From positions 806,001-870,000 of the forward strand of contig CAWADL010000024.1 of NCBI GenBank assembly GCA_963780825.1: a stretch of DNA of 64,000 nt, read 5' to 3'. Of this stretch, positions 36,849-45,654 are shown piece by piece. Every line of letters starts with the position of its first letter. The stretch's first letter is position 1. Source of the DNA: Roseiarcus sp963780825 (GTDB lineage Bacteria; Pseudomonadota; Alphaproteobacteria; Rhizobiales; Beijerinckiaceae). The position numbers and the translations under genes were made by a program. The notes under the pieces are model-generated. The model saw nothing but the letters and a program-made list of their open reading frames with translations, was not told where the DNA came from and did no database searches.

Positions 36849-38141
36849 TCAAGCCTTTTCGTATTGAGCGAGAGAACCGGCCCACTTATCGAAGAACGTT
36901 TTGCTCAATCCGGACAGCGGCAGCCCGATCGGCAATCGAGATTTACCGTATTTGGCGAATTCGAGATATTTCTTGATCGTCTTCAAATCCTCGGCGTCGG
37001 TCAGTTGCAGATCCTCATTGACGAAATGGATGACCATACCCCGTTTCACCGCCGTCTCGAGCATCTGGTTCCGCTCGTCCTCTTCCTCGGGAAGGGCGAA
37101 GATGCTGTACATGATCGCGTTGCACTCTCTAACCTCGACCATATGTCGCAGCGTTGGTAGGTGCGGCATATCCTCGAGATCAAACAGCTCATAATCAAAC
37201 TCGAGGTTGTTCTTCTTGCAATAATCAACCAGCATGTAACGTTGCAGATGCACCGGGATCGCGTAGGTCGACGCCGTATTGTTCGCGACATAGAAGATGT
37301 TTTTCTTGCCGTTGGCGTAGGCCGTCGCCCGAGGCGGCCGCGTCGCGAGCACATCCTCTTCTTCTTCCGTCTCTGGGATCAGATGAAAGTAACCCGCAGG
37401 GATTTTACGGCCGAGATAGTCGCCGTAGATTCCCTCGGCGATGCGGAAGTCCATGCTCACGCGCGTCTTGCCGGTGACGTTTGGTCGTCCCGAACCGTGA
37501 ATGTTCTCCTGCGTGAAAAAGCACGCACTGCCAGGCTTCGCCTTGATCTGGTGGCTCTCTTTGCCGAAAACCTCGGTCATCTCATCCAGGGTCAGGCGAT
37601 TTTGCGATGCATATTTGATCAACTCCCGAGATTTCTTAATCGGCAGGATTTGCATCGACCGGCTTCGATCCTCGTCGCTGGTCACATCGACGAAAGGCAT
37701 CCAAATACTGCGGGAAGCAATGCCATGGCCATACAAAAGCCCGGTATGAAATGGAAAGAACAACTCTGGAGTTGTCGGCAACATTATCCGTACATTCATG
37801 AAACGCTGCACTGCGACCGGGAGCCGCAATTTACCTTGCGTCACGACTTGTTCGCGCACAAAGCGATTTAGCATCCGCCGAAACTCGGGCAGGTTCGTGT
37901 CGGCGCAAAGTTTTTTGGTAACGGTGTAAACTTCTTTGTAAGGGACAGCCTCGTGGAGGTAACTCAGGTCATCCAACTTATAGCCCATTTCACGAACGCG
38001 ATTCAGGATCCATTCGTTGAAGGGATAGAGTGAGTTATCCCAAGAATATACTTGCGCATCCCATGTTGTTGTTAAGCTCTTTTCAAGCTCTGCGTCGATA
38101 TCGTTGGCCGCTACGAGTGTTTCGCGTACATGCTGCGTCAT
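36849..38141 (-). CDS. Fusion: 2OG-oxygenase-like domain plus LIC12192-type sporadic carbohydrate-cluster domain
   Basis: A 430-residue protein with two parts. Residues about 1-270 resemble the 2OG-Fe(II) oxygenase of 'sporadic carbohydrate clusters': FFPFHTGLLYGHGIASRS gives a candidate iron His, and FFTQENIHGSGRPNVTGKTR gives the distal His and the Arg for 2-oxoglutarate. The Asp of a normal HxD pair is not obvious. Residues about 285-400 match the LIC12192 family: YAIPVHLQRYMLVDYCKKNN, the FDLEDMPHLPTL segment, and IMYSIFALPEEEDERNQM, with HFVNEDLQL. These two are normally separate neighbouring genes. The start at 38141 has AAGGGG upstream. Domain naming is from memory of motif patterns and should be checked. 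Confidence 0.7.
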   Translation of the reverse strand: MTQHVRETLVAANDIDAELEKSLTTTWDAQVYSWDNSLYPFNEWILNRVREMGYKLDDLSYLHEAVPYKEVYTVTKKLCADTNLPEFRRMLNRFVREQVVTQGKLRLPVAVQRFMNVRIMLPTTPELFFPFHTGLLYGHGIASRSIWMPFVDVTSDEDRSRSMQILPIKKSRELIKYASQNRLTLDEMTEVFGKESHQIKAKPGSACFFTQENIHGSGRPNVTGKTRVSMDFRIAEGIYGDYLGRKIPAGYFHLIPETEEEEDVLATRPPRATAYANGKKNIFYVANNTASTYAIPVHLQRYMLVDYCKKNNLEFDYELFDLEDMPHLPTLRHMVEVRECNAIMYSIFALPEEEDERNQMLETAVKRGMVIHFVNEDLQLTDAEDLKTIKKYLEFAKYGKSRLPIGLPLSGLSKTFFDKWAGSLAQYEKA

Positions 38142-38864
38142 GACGATGCCCCTTAACATGTTACATTGCGACTAAACCCGTCCTCGGAAGAAAACCGTAA
38201 CGTGTTCTCCGGATCGGATCCCTTCGATCGATTTGCGCGCCTCTGAAGCTACCGAGTATTGTGGAGCGTCAAGTTGCGCTTCACGAAGATGATCACGGCG
38301 CAACACACGTCCAAAAAGCCCGCAATATTTTCCCAGAGCTGAAGGGCCTTGAAGCGCAGGACCCGACGTGCAGGCGAGACGATCTTAGTACGGGAATTCC
38401 CGTGCGTAAAGTTTGCAAACCAGAGAATACAAAAAATACAGATAATGGCTAAAATGCGGCAAACCACATCTGCTCTACGTCAGTTACCGCTGAGTTGCGA
38501 GACATAAGACCTTAGGCGTCGGTTCAGCGCGACACTGTTTGTTCCGTTTCAGCGCGAGATCCGGCGCCGCAAATTCGGTGGAGGCGTTACTCGGTTTAGG
38601 GGCCTGGGCGATCCGTCGCACGGCGTCAGCTCAGCGCGGCCCAGGGCTCCGAGTCCGCGAGGATTTTCGGAATACCGATCAAACCATGACTTCAAGGAAA
38701 CTAAGACCGTTTTATTTGCAAAGCACTGTCTTATCGTCGCATCTCGCGACCGTAGTCTGCGGTCAACATTGGGAATTCTCAACTTTAGGAACATCTTTAC
38801 GCCGCCGTTCCCCGTTTTATCCGCTTTCAGTTGATTCTATCTGAACGCTGGCGGGGACATCTTT
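38142..38864. other. Intergenic region at the right edge of the polysaccharide locus
   Basis: About 720 bp without a supportable gene. It contains a perfect 14-bp palindrome ACGGGAATTCCCGT at 38390-38403 that could be an operator. A 72-codon minus-strand frame (38249-38467) has a hydrophobic N-terminus but no recognisable family. It separates the polysaccharide genes from the cytochrome b561/two-component group and probably marks the locus boundary. Confidence 0.4.
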
Positions 38865-39431
38865 ATGGCTATTCACACAGCGCGAAGCGCGACAACGTAT
38901 GACCCCACGACAATTGTCCTGCATTGGCTGACGGCGGTTCTCGTTAGCGCACTTTGGCTCGTCGGCCAGACGGCCGACTTTATTCCCGACGGTCCTCTCA
39001 ACACGGCGGTATGGTCTTGCCATGTCGTGTTCGGTTTCGTCTTGGCCGCTTTGCTGGTGTTCCGTGTCTATCATCGCTTGACCAATGGTCGGCGCCTTCC
39101 GCCCACCCGCGCGTTCAATAAATTCGCCGTGGCTACCCATTTGCTGCTGTACGCACTGTTGGGCGTCGTCGTCATCCTCGGCGTCGCCAACGCCTTTGTT
39201 CGAGGCTACAATCTGTTTGACGTGGTCAGCTTGCCGCAAATCGGGGATAAGGATCTGAAGAAACCGATCACCGAGTGGCACGGCCTGCTTGCGAATGTGA
39301 CGTTGGCGCTCGCAGGACTTCATGCTGTGGCTGCGCTGGTCCATCATTATGCGTTTGGGGATGCGGTGCTTGCGCGCATGATCCCCGTCACCAGGCGTCG
39401 GCAGAGCGCCTCCTACTATAAAGTTCCATAA
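38865..39431 (+). CDS. Cytochrome b561 family protein
   Basis: A 188-residue four-helix membrane cytochrome of the prokaryotic b561 (CybB) family. Heme-ligating His candidates lie in TIVLHWLTAVLVSALW, VWSCHVVFGFVLAALLVFR, FAVATHLLLYALLG and ALAGLHAVAALVHHYAFGD, giving the usual four-His pattern for two b hemes. GGGGACATC precedes the ATG. Such proteins pass electrons from the quinone pool, often in superoxide or peroxide relief. It is 80 bp upstream of the two-component pair on the same strand and may be read with it. Confidence 0.9.
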   Translation: MAIHTARSATTYDPTTIVLHWLTAVLVSALWLVGQTADFIPDGPLNTAVWSCHVVFGFVLAALLVFRVYHRLTNGRRLPPTRAFNKFAVATHLLLYALLGVVVILGVANAFVRGYNLFDVVSLPQIGDKDLKKPITEWHGLLANVTLALAGLHAVAALVHHYAFGDAVLARMIPVTRRRQSASYYKVP

Positions 39432-39511
39432 CGGGGAGCGGAGAGCACCGTCGAGTTGAGAGCAGCTTCACCCACGCCTCCAATCAAGAGGCCAATACAG
39501 GAAGGGCGATA

Positions 39512-40189
39512 ATGGATGTGCTGATCGTCGAGGACGACGAAGATGCAGCCGCATTCGTGGTCGCCGAGTTGAAAGCTCGCGGCGATCGGGTCGATCACGC
39601 GCGCGACGGCCGTGCGGGTTTGGCGTTAGCGGCAACCGGCGCCTACGACGTCCTGATCCTCGATCGCATGGTTCCCGAGATCGACGGCGTTGCGCTTATC
39701 TCTGAACTTCGCGAGCAAGGCGTCGCCACGCCGGCGCTGTTCTTGACGTGTTTGTCGGGCATCAGCGACCGCGTCGAAGGCCTTGCCGCCGGTGGAGACG
39801 ACTATCTGGTAAAACCTTTTGCGGTTCCCGAGCTTTTGGCCCGGCTCGAAGCGCTCGCGCGGCGGCCGACACTCGGCGCGGCCCCCACCCAACTCTGCGC
39901 CGGCGATATTGAAATAGACCTGATTGCCCGCACCGTGAAACGCGACCGCCGCGGGATTGACCTCCAGCCTCGCGAGTTTCAATTGCTCGAATATTTCGTG
40001 CGTAATGCTGGCAAAGTCGTCACGCGAAGGATGCTGCTCGAGCACATCTGGAACTATGATTTCGATCCGCGCACCAACATCGTCGAGACCCATGTGAGCC
40101 GCCTCAGGGCCAAGCTCGACGAGAATGCGCGATCGGGCGCGATCCGTACGCTTCGTGGCTCGGGATATATCCTGCGTGGCGAAGATTAG
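39512..40189 (+). CDS. OmpR-family response regulator
   Basis: A 225-residue response regulator. The receiver domain (residues 1-120) has acidic pocket residues Glu7-Asp8-Asp9, phosphoacceptor Asp51 in LILDRMVPEIDG, Thr in LFLTCLSG and Lys in LVKPFAVPEL. The winged-helix DNA-binding domain (about 130-222) has RRGIDLQPREFQLLEYF and VTRRMLLEHIWNYDFDPRTN plus IVETHVSRLRAKLD, the recognition helix of OmpR-type proteins, and RTLRGSGYILR. The kinase gene overlaps its end by 14 bp. The kind of signal is unknown; the neighbouring b561 gene is a likely target. Confidence 0.92.
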   Translation: MDVLIVEDDEDAAAFVVAELKARGDRVDHARDGRAGLALAATGAYDVLILDRMVPEIDGVALISELREQGVATPALFLTCLSGISDRVEGLAAGGDDYLVKPFAVPELLARLEALARRPTLGAAPTQLCAGDIEIDLIARTVKRDRRGIDLQPREFQLLEYFVRNAGKVVTRRMLLEHIWNYDFDPRTNIVETHVSRLRAKLDENARSGAIRTLRGSGYILRGED

Positions 40190-41528
40190 GCTGCTTTCGT
40201 CGGCGAGCTTCCGGCTCACATCGCTCTATTTGGGCCTCTTCGCCATTTCGGCCCTGGCGGTCGGCAGCTTTGTTTATGTCTTTATCCTGCGCTCACAGGA
40301 GCGCGCGTTCGCAGAGCGGATCGAAGAGGAAACCGACGCGCTTGCGCGACTTGGCCGAACCGAAGGGCGCGCCCGGCTGACAGCAAACATCGAGGCGCGC
40401 TCTGTAGGCGGAGGATCGCTCGTCTATGGGCTTTATGGGTCAGACGGGGTTCGCCTCGCCGGCCGATCGCCGGTGACGTGGAGCAAGCCCCATTCGGGCT
40501 GGAGCGAGGGACCGGAAGCCGATGAGGTCGAGATCGAAGAAGATGAGCCCGACATCGTCCGTATGTTGACCACCCAGCTGGCCGACGGCGCATTTTTGGT
40601 TGTTGGCGACGAACGCACGGCCGTCGACAAGGTAATGCACGACATAACGCGGGCGTTTCTCTGGGCCCTCGGCGTCGCCCTCGCGCTTGGGCTCGGCGGC
40701 GGCCTTTGGCTTAGCCGCCACTTCCTCAGCCGGTTGGACACCATGCGCAACACCGCCCACGCCATCATGGACGGCGACTGGCGGCGGCGCATTCCCGTAT
40801 CTATTTTCGACGACGACCTGACTGCGGTGGCCCGAACCTTCAATCGCCTGTTCGAGCGGATCGAAAAACTGCTCTTGGCTCAAAAGCAGGTCGGCTCAGA
40901 TATCGCGCACGACTTGCGACGTCCGCTCGCGAAGGTGTCGCGCGACCTGGAGCGCGCGAAAGGTTCCGGCGATTTCGAAGCGATCGAGCACGCCGCCGCC
41001 GGCGTCGAAGAGGTGCTGCAAACATTTGACGCCCTGCTCCGCATCGGCGAAATTGAGAGCGGCGCAAGGCGGGCGGCGTTTGCTTCGATTGATCTCGCAG
41101 AACTGACGAGCGACGTGGTTGAGGCGTTTCGTCCGTCGGCGGAGGACGAGCATCGCGCTTTGACGACCCGTCTGGAATCGCCTTTGCCCATGCAAGGCGA
41201 TGCGGCGCTCCTGAAGCAGGCCATCGCCAACCTTATCGACAACGCTTTGCGCCATACGGCGCCAGGAGTCGCTGTCGACGTGGTTGCCAAACGCATGGCT
41301 GACGGTGTGCAACTGGAGGTCGTCGATCGCGGCCAAGGCGTGCCCGAGGCAGACCGCGCGCAATTGTTTCAGCGATTTTTCCGCGCCGACGCCGCGCGTC
41401 AATCTGCAGGCACGGGTTTAGGATTGGCCCTGGTGGCGGCGATCGCTGACTTGCATGACATGGAGGTTGTCGCCTCCGACAATGCGCCCGGCCTGCGCGT
41501 GATCTTGCGGTCCATTGCGCACGTTTGA
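40176..41528 (+). CDS. Sensor histidine kinase
   Basis: Membrane sensor kinase of 450 residues, partner of the response regulator it overlaps. A GTG at 40176 (VAKIRLLSSASFRL) is preferred over the ATG at 40125, which would overlap the regulator by 65 bp. Two membrane segments flank a small periplasmic domain (about 25-170), followed by a HAMP domain (LSRHFLSRLDTMRNTAHAIM and on). The phosphoacceptor is His245 in SDIAHDLRRPLAKVSR, where the usual HDLRTPL reads HDLRRPL. The ATPase has NLIDNALRH, DRGQGVPE, FRADAARQSAGTGLGLALV. Family and partner are secure; the signal is unknown. Confidence 0.9.
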   Translation: MAKIRLLSSASFRLTSLYLGLFAISALAVGSFVYVFILRSQERAFAERIEEETDALARLGRTEGRARLTANIEARSVGGGSLVYGLYGSDGVRLAGRSPVTWSKPHSGWSEGPEADEVEIEEDEPDIVRMLTTQLADGAFLVVGDERTAVDKVMHDITRAFLWALGVALALGLGGGLWLSRHFLSRLDTMRNTAHAIMDGDWRRRIPVSIFDDDLTAVARTFNRLFERIEKLLLAQKQVGSDIAHDLRRPLAKVSRDLERAKGSGDFEAIEHAAAGVEEVLQTFDALLRIGEIESGARRAAFASIDLAELTSDVVEAFRPSAEDEHRALTTRLESPLPMQGDAALLKQAIANLIDNALRHTAPGVAVDVVAKRMADGVQLEVVDRGQGVPEADRAQLFQRFFRADAARQSAGTGLGLALVAAIADLHDMEVVASDNAPGLRVILRSIAHV

Positions 41529-41571
41529 CGGCGAAAGAGGACCGTCTACCGCTGGTTACGGCGCAAGCGCT

Positions 41572-41940
41572 TCAGTTTACGGCTCTTGAGGTCGGTGGAA
41601 TCCGCGCGAGGACATCCCTGCAGCGAATGACAATTTCGTCCAGCGCGTGGATCGGAATTCGGAGGCTCAACCAGCCGAAGCCCGGGCTTCGCAGCGACAA
41701 AATCGGTGTGCGTTCCCCTACATCGACCCCGATGTGGCATGATTTCACCCGATGCGTCACTCTCGGTTGACTTGCCGGAAAAGCGGCCGGCGCTTCCGGC
41801 CGCATTCGCGCGCGCAGAAGCATTAAATTCTGGATCAGGCTGTCGACCTGGTGCGTACGAAGCACGATCAATTCATCGTTCACATCGACCCGGATCGCGG
41901 TTCCCTCCCACCCAACCGTCATTTTCATTTTTGGGGCCAT
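41572..41940 (-). CDS. Hypothetical protein
   Basis: A 122-residue soluble protein starting MAPKMKMTVGWEGTAIRVDV with AGAGGG before the ATG; ATG at 41964 is an alternative. I do not recognise a family. It has a compact beta-rich look (ELIVLRTHQVDSLIQNLMLL, ILSLRSPGFGWLSLRIPIHA) and a C-terminal acidic-basic helix (LDEIVIRCRDVLARI). It converges with the sensor kinase 43 bp away. Codon use looks like the neighbours, which supports a true gene. Confidence 0.5.
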   Translation of the reverse strand: MAPKMKMTVGWEGTAIRVDVNDELIVLRTHQVDSLIQNLMLLRARMRPEAPAAFPASQPRVTHRVKSCHIGVDVGERTPILSLRSPGFGWLSLRIPIHALDEIVIRCRDVLARIPPTSRAVN

Positions 41941-42545
41941 GTTAGAACCCTCTATGATTGTCATACAGCTTCCCCGCCCCACCGACGCGAAACATACGCG
42001 CTGGTACAACCTCTGACGCTTGCGGGGGATCCAAGGTTGTTTTGGTTGGATCGCCCCGCTCCCGCGTTCGGACAAGACTGTGCTGTCGTGGCGTCAGTAC
42101 GGCCACCAGTGTGATTTTTCGCAATGTTGACTGAGTATGCGAACGGGGCCAGCGCCAACAGAGCCCCTACGGCGGCGAGTTCAGGCCGGCATTGCGAATG
42201 CTTTATTTGTTTGGTCCGTGCTGGTCGAGGCGCGATCGGTCGGGCGCCGACGATAGGCTGGCTTGCGTCGGAGCGGCGCCCCTCAATGCCCCGCCGTCTA
42301 TCGAAGGCGTCCGCTATACTGCCCTTCGCGGATCCAACAGCGAGTGAAGGACCCACGCCCTCTCATTCAAAAGATGCCGAAATCGGAAACGGAAATTCGC
42401 GACCGGAGGCTTGCCGCCCTAGGCGGTCAAAAACGGCCCGCAAAGACGGACAAGCGCCCGCTGACCGCAAATCGGCCACGCTAACCCACTGTACTGTCGC
42501 GGAAATCTTCTATGAGCGACTCTGCCGAAATTCGCGCCGACGGAC
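41941..42545. other. Intergenic region upstream of tRNA-Ala
   Basis: About 600 bp with several overlapping open frames on both strands but none with a recognisable domain or ribosome site. A 36-codon frame at 42374 (MPKSETEIRDRRLAALGGQK and on, ending TAA at 42484) is basic and could be a small protein, but lacks a ribosome site. Nothing else seen. Confidence 0.35.
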
Positions 42546-42621
<76 letters not shown>

Positions 42622-42709
42622 GGACCGCGCGCTCAATACGTGCGCAAGAGGCGCGTGTCAACGCAAGAGCGGGTCCAGATGTCGCGCGCCAGCCTCTGTG
42701 GGAGACTTT

Positions 42710-43000
42710 ATGCGCGCGATCCTTGATGTCGTATTCCTGGCGCTTGATCTGTACAGTTACGTTATAATTGCGACCGCAGTCATGTCTTGGCTTATCGCAT
42801 TCAATGTTGTCAATATTCGAAACGACGTCGTCCGTTCTATTTGGAACACGCTGATTGCTTTGACGGAACCGCTTTTGCGACCGATCCGTCGCTTCCTGCC
42901 GAATTTCGGCGGCATCGATATCTCGCCGGTCATCCTTTACCTATTAGTACTGCTAATCGAGAGGATCCTCGCCCGCTACGTCTACCCTTACGTGTTCTGA
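42710..43000 (+). CDS. YggT family membrane protein
   Basis: A 96-residue protein with two hydrophobic segments (VVFLALDLYSYVIIATAVMS and SPVILYLLVLLIERIL) separated by the YggT signature region TEPLLRPIRRFLPNFGGIDI. ATG at 42710 is preferred because GGGAG lies just before it. YggT proteins are inner-membrane proteins of uncertain role linked to cell division or osmotic stress. It ends 3 bp before the mesaconyl-CoA hydratase gene. Confidence 0.9.
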   Translation: MRAILDVVFLALDLYSYVIIATAVMSWLIAFNVVNIRNDVVRSIWNTLIALTEPLLRPIRRFLPNFGGIDISPVILYLLVLLIERILARYVYPYVF

Positions 43001-43003
43001 TCG

Positions 43004-44053
43004 ATGGCGAAGACTGCGGCTGGCCGATTTTTCGAGGATTTTCGCGTCGGGGAAACCTTGCGGCATGCAACCCCGCGCACGCTCAACGTCGGCGACGCCT
43101 CGCTCTATTCGGCCCTCTATGGCTCGAGATTTGCCGTGCAAAGCGCCGATACGTTTGCGCGGGCCGTCGGTTACGCGAGCGCGCCGATCGACGATCTCCT
43201 GGCCTTCCACGTCGTGTTCGGCAAGAGCGTGCCGGACGTGTCGGTCAACGCCGTCGCAAACCTCGGGTACGCCGATGGCCGCTTTCTTCGCGCCGTCTAC
43301 CCGGGAGATACGCTGACCGCCGAAAGCGACGTGATCGGCCTCAGGGAAAACGCCAATCATCAAACCGGCGTCGTCTATGTTCGCACCCGAGGCCTCAACC
43401 AACGCAGCGAAACCGTCTTGGAATATGTGCGCTGGGTGATGGTTCGCAAACGCGATCCGCAGGCGCCGGCTCCTCAAACAATCGTTCCCGATACGCCGAC
43501 CCGCGTGGCGCCGGAGACGCTCGGCGAGGCTTGCCCCAGGTTTGATCTCGCATCCTACGATTTCGTAGCTGCGGGCTCGCCGCATCGCTTCGCGGATTAT
43601 GAAGTGGGCGAGAAGGTCGACCATGTTGAGGGTATGACGGTCGAAGAGGCGGAGCATATGCTCGCGACCCGCCTGTACCAGAACACCGCGAAGGTGCACT
43701 TCAATCAACTCGAGGCGAACCAGGGGCGTTTTGGCAGACGCCTGATCTACGGCGGCCATGTGATTTCTCTCGCGCGCGCGCTGAGTTTCAATGGCCTCGC
43801 CAATGCGTTCCACATCGCGGCGATCAACGGCGGCCGGCACGTGGCGCCACTGTTTGCTGGCGACACGGTGTTTGCCTGGAGCGAAATTCTGGAAAAGGTC
43901 GAGTTGCCTGGCCGGATCGATGTCGGGGCGTTGCGCGTGCGGCTGGTGGCGACCAAGAACCAACCCTGCAGGGATTTCCCAGACCGGGCGGGCGACGGCT
44001 ACAACCCGAGCGTCGTGCTCGATTTCGATATATGGGTCCTCATCCCGAGATAA
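43004..44053 (+). CDS. Mesaconyl-CoA hydratase (MaoC double hot-dog), ethylmalonyl-CoA pathway
   Basis: Hydrates mesaconyl-C1-CoA to beta-methylmalyl-CoA in the ethylmalonyl-CoA pathway, the glyoxylate-regenerating route of many serine-cycle methylotrophs and purple bacteria. The 349-residue length and the opening GRFFEDFRVGETLRHATPRT, then ALYGSRFAVQSADTFARAVG and LLAFHVVFGKSVPDVSVNAV, match the MeaC/Mch group. A second hot-dog half follows, with YEVGEKVDHVEGMTVEEAEH, FNQLEANQGRFGRRLIYGGH and HIAAINGGRHVAPLFAGDTV. The start codon overlaps nothing and the next small gene begins 3 bp after the stop. Assignment to this branch rather than another MaoC protein is fairly firm. Confidence 0.88.
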   Translation: MAKTAAGRFFEDFRVGETLRHATPRTLNVGDASLYSALYGSRFAVQSADTFARAVGYASAPIDDLLAFHVVFGKSVPDVSVNAVANLGYADGRFLRAVYPGDTLTAESDVIGLRENANHQTGVVYVRTRGLNQRSETVLEYVRWVMVRKRDPQAPAPQTIVPDTPTRVAPETLGEACPRFDLASYDFVAAGSPHRFADYEVGEKVDHVEGMTVEEAEHMLATRLYQNTAKVHFNQLEANQGRFGRRLIYGGHVISLARALSFNGLANAFHIAAINGGRHVAPLFAGDTVFAWSEILEKVELPGRIDVGALRVRLVATKNQPCRDFPDRAGDGYNPSVVLDFDIWVLIPR

Positions 44054-44055
44054 AG

Positions 44056-44391
44056 ATGCGATTACCGGCCGACACAATCCTGCTGCTCGGCGACGGCGCC
44101 GACCCCGAGCTTGGGCGCGTGTGGCGCGAGGAAGCATTGCCGTTGCGGGCGCTTGGGTTCGATTTGGCCGAGCTCGAAAATCTCGAAACGGCGACGGTCC
44201 TGGCAGCGGGAAATGGCGCAGCGGAGGCGGCGGAGGCCGCCGCGCGTTTGGGGTTCCGGACTTTTCTGGTCAGCGACGAAGCTGTCGAAGGCGTTCGCTC
44301 CGTCTCCCTCGCCGAGGCGCTCGTCGCCGCGAAGTTGGCGCGCGCCCGAGAACGCTGGCGCGCTGCAAGGGCGATCGGCGGCTTGTCGTAA
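44056..44391 (+). CDS. Hypothetical protein next to mesaconyl-CoA hydratase
   Basis: A 111-residue protein starting MRLPADTILLLGDGADPELG, 3 bp after the hydratase stop and probably co-transcribed. It has alternating alpha/beta content (ATVLAAGNGAAEAAEAAARL, GFRTFLVSDEAVEG) like a small Rossmann-type or isochorismatase-like fold fragment. I do not recognise a family. The stop is immediately followed by a palindromic repeat at 44395. An antisense frame also exists across it; the coupling to the hydratase favours this strand. Confidence 0.55.
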   Translation: MRLPADTILLLGDGADPELGRVWREEALPLRALGFDLAELENLETATVLAAGNGAAEAAEAAARLGFRTFLVSDEAVEGVRSVSLAEALVAAKLARARERWRAARAIGGLS

Positions 44392-44394
44392 AAA

Positions 44395-44444
44395 GGTCGG
44401 CGTGGACGCCAACCCTCCGCGGAGGGTCGGCGTCCACGCCGACC
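44395..44444. repeat. REP-like palindrome, family A copy 1
   Basis: Inverted repeat with 24-bp arms (44395-44418 and 44421-44444) around GC, one mismatch. The core GTCGGCGTGGACGCC and its complement are shared with the copies at 52443 and 63386. It lies between convergent genes, the hypothetical gene and ligC. Confidence 0.85.
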
Positions 44445-44452
44445 AAGGGGCA

Positions 44453-45406
44453 TCAACCGAGCTGCTTCTCCAACGCATCGAGCGTGCGATAACACGGTAG
44501 CACCTGAGCAACACTGGCGTTCGGCTCGCGGCCCTCACGAATGGCGGCAAAGAACTCGCGGTCCTGCAGCTCGATGCCGTTCATGCTGACCTCAACCTTG
44601 GACACGTCGATTTTTTCATCTTTGCCGGTGAATAGATCGTCGTAGCGCGCGATATAGGTCGCATTGTCGCCGATGTAGCGGAAGAATGTGCCAAGCGGCC
44701 CGTCGTTGTTGAACGAAAGCGACAGCGTGCAGATCGCGCCATTCTCGGCCTTCAACTGGATGCTCATATCCATAGCGATGCCGAGCGTCGGGTGGATGGG
44801 GCCTTGCACGGCGTTCGCTTTCACAATCCTTGAGCGTGTTTGGTAGGCGAAAAGATCCACCGTATGCGCCGCGTGATGCCACAACAGATGATCGGTCCAG
44901 GAGCGCGCCTGACCCAGCGCGTTCATATTGGTGCGCCGGAAGAAATACGTCTGCACGTCCATTTGCTGGATGTTGAACTCGCCTGCGACGATCCGCTTGT
45001 GCACGAACTGATGGCTCGGGTTGAATCGCCGCGTGTGACCGCACATGGCGACCAGGCCCGTCTTCTTCTGCGCCTCCAGGACCGCCTCGGCGTCGCGCAG
45101 GCTGTCGGCGAGCGGGATCTCGACCTGAACGTGTTTGCCGGCCTGCAGGCATTGTATGGTCTGCGCGGCGTGCATTTGCGTTGGCGTCGCCAGGATGACG
45201 GCGTCGAGGCCGGGCAGCTTCAGCAACTCCGAGAGTTCAGTGGTCGCGTGGCCGACGCCATATTTGCTGGCGGCTTCTTTCGTCTTGTCGAGTTCGCGCC
45301 CGACGACGGAAATGCACTCGACCCCGTCAATCAGCTTGATAGCGTCAAGATGTTTGAGGCCGAAGGCGCCAGCGCCGGCGAGCGCGACTTTGAGGGTTTG
45401 GCTCAT
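44453..45406 (-). CDS. ligC: 4-carboxy-2-hydroxymuconate-6-semialdehyde dehydrogenase
   Basis: NADP-dependent dehydrogenase of the Gfo/Idh/MocA fold that oxidises the ring-cleavage product of protocatechuate 4,5-dioxygenase to 2-pyrone-4,6-dicarboxylate. The start at 45406 (MSQTLKVALAGAGAFGLKHL) gives 317 residues, as usual for LigC. The Rossmann motif is LAGAGAFG. The catalytic region HVQVEIPLADS replaces the usual CEKP, a mark of this branch; SWTDHLLWHHAAHTVDLFAY follows. It is the last gene of the lig operon. The tight context with ligA, ligB, ligI, ligK and ligJ makes the call firm. Confidence 0.93.
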   Translation of the reverse strand: MSQTLKVALAGAGAFGLKHLDAIKLIDGVECISVVGRELDKTKEAASKYGVGHATTELSELLKLPGLDAVILATPTQMHAAQTIQCLQAGKHVQVEIPLADSLRDAEAVLEAQKKTGLVAMCGHTRRFNPSHQFVHKRIVAGEFNIQQMDVQTYFFRRTNMNALGQARSWTDHLLWHHAAHTVDLFAYQTRSRIVKANAVQGPIHPTLGIAMDMSIQLKAENGAICTLSLSFNNDGPLGTFFRYIGDNATYIARYDDLFTGKDEKIDVSKVEVSMNGIELQDREFFAAIREGREPNASVAQVLPCYRTLDALEKQLG

Positions 45407-45463
45407 TTGAGGAACTCCCGATGGCAAGGGGCGCTTTGGTTCTCAGTTGATTGACGTTGACGC

Positions 45464-45617
45464 CGTCATGTCCGGGCTTGTCCCGGGCATCCACCTCGTG
45501 ACACGGTTCGGCGGTTGCAGAACGCCAACGCGTTCGTCGGCCGGCCGCGGCGCCAATACTGTGCAACGACACTGGGCACGCCGACGCGGATGGCCGAGAC
45601 AAACCCGGCCATGACGA
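45464..45617. repeat. Imperfect inverted repeat of the CCGGGCTTGTCCCGG type
   Basis: GTCATGTCCGGGCTTGTCCCGG near 45465 is matched by the complement of GACAAACCCGGCCATGAC near 45595-45612. It lies between ligC and ligB. A related perfect hairpin occurs at 55167-55199. Such elements are widespread between genes in Hyphomicrobiales. Confidence 0.7.
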
Positions 45618-45654
45618 AAGCGTAGTGCTGTGGCGACACGTCCAGACATCACGG

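Noticed and set aside
38249..38467. 72-codon minus-strand frame with a hydrophobic N-terminus
   Set aside because: No homology pattern, no ribosome site, and a region otherwise without coding signs.
42374..42484. 36-codon basic frame (MPKSETEIRDRR...)
   Set aside because: No ribosome site and no recognised family; possible but not supportable.
42953..44137. Open frame of 394 codons on the minus strand
   Set aside because: Antisense to the well-supported mesaconyl-CoA hydratase gene and without any recognisable domain.
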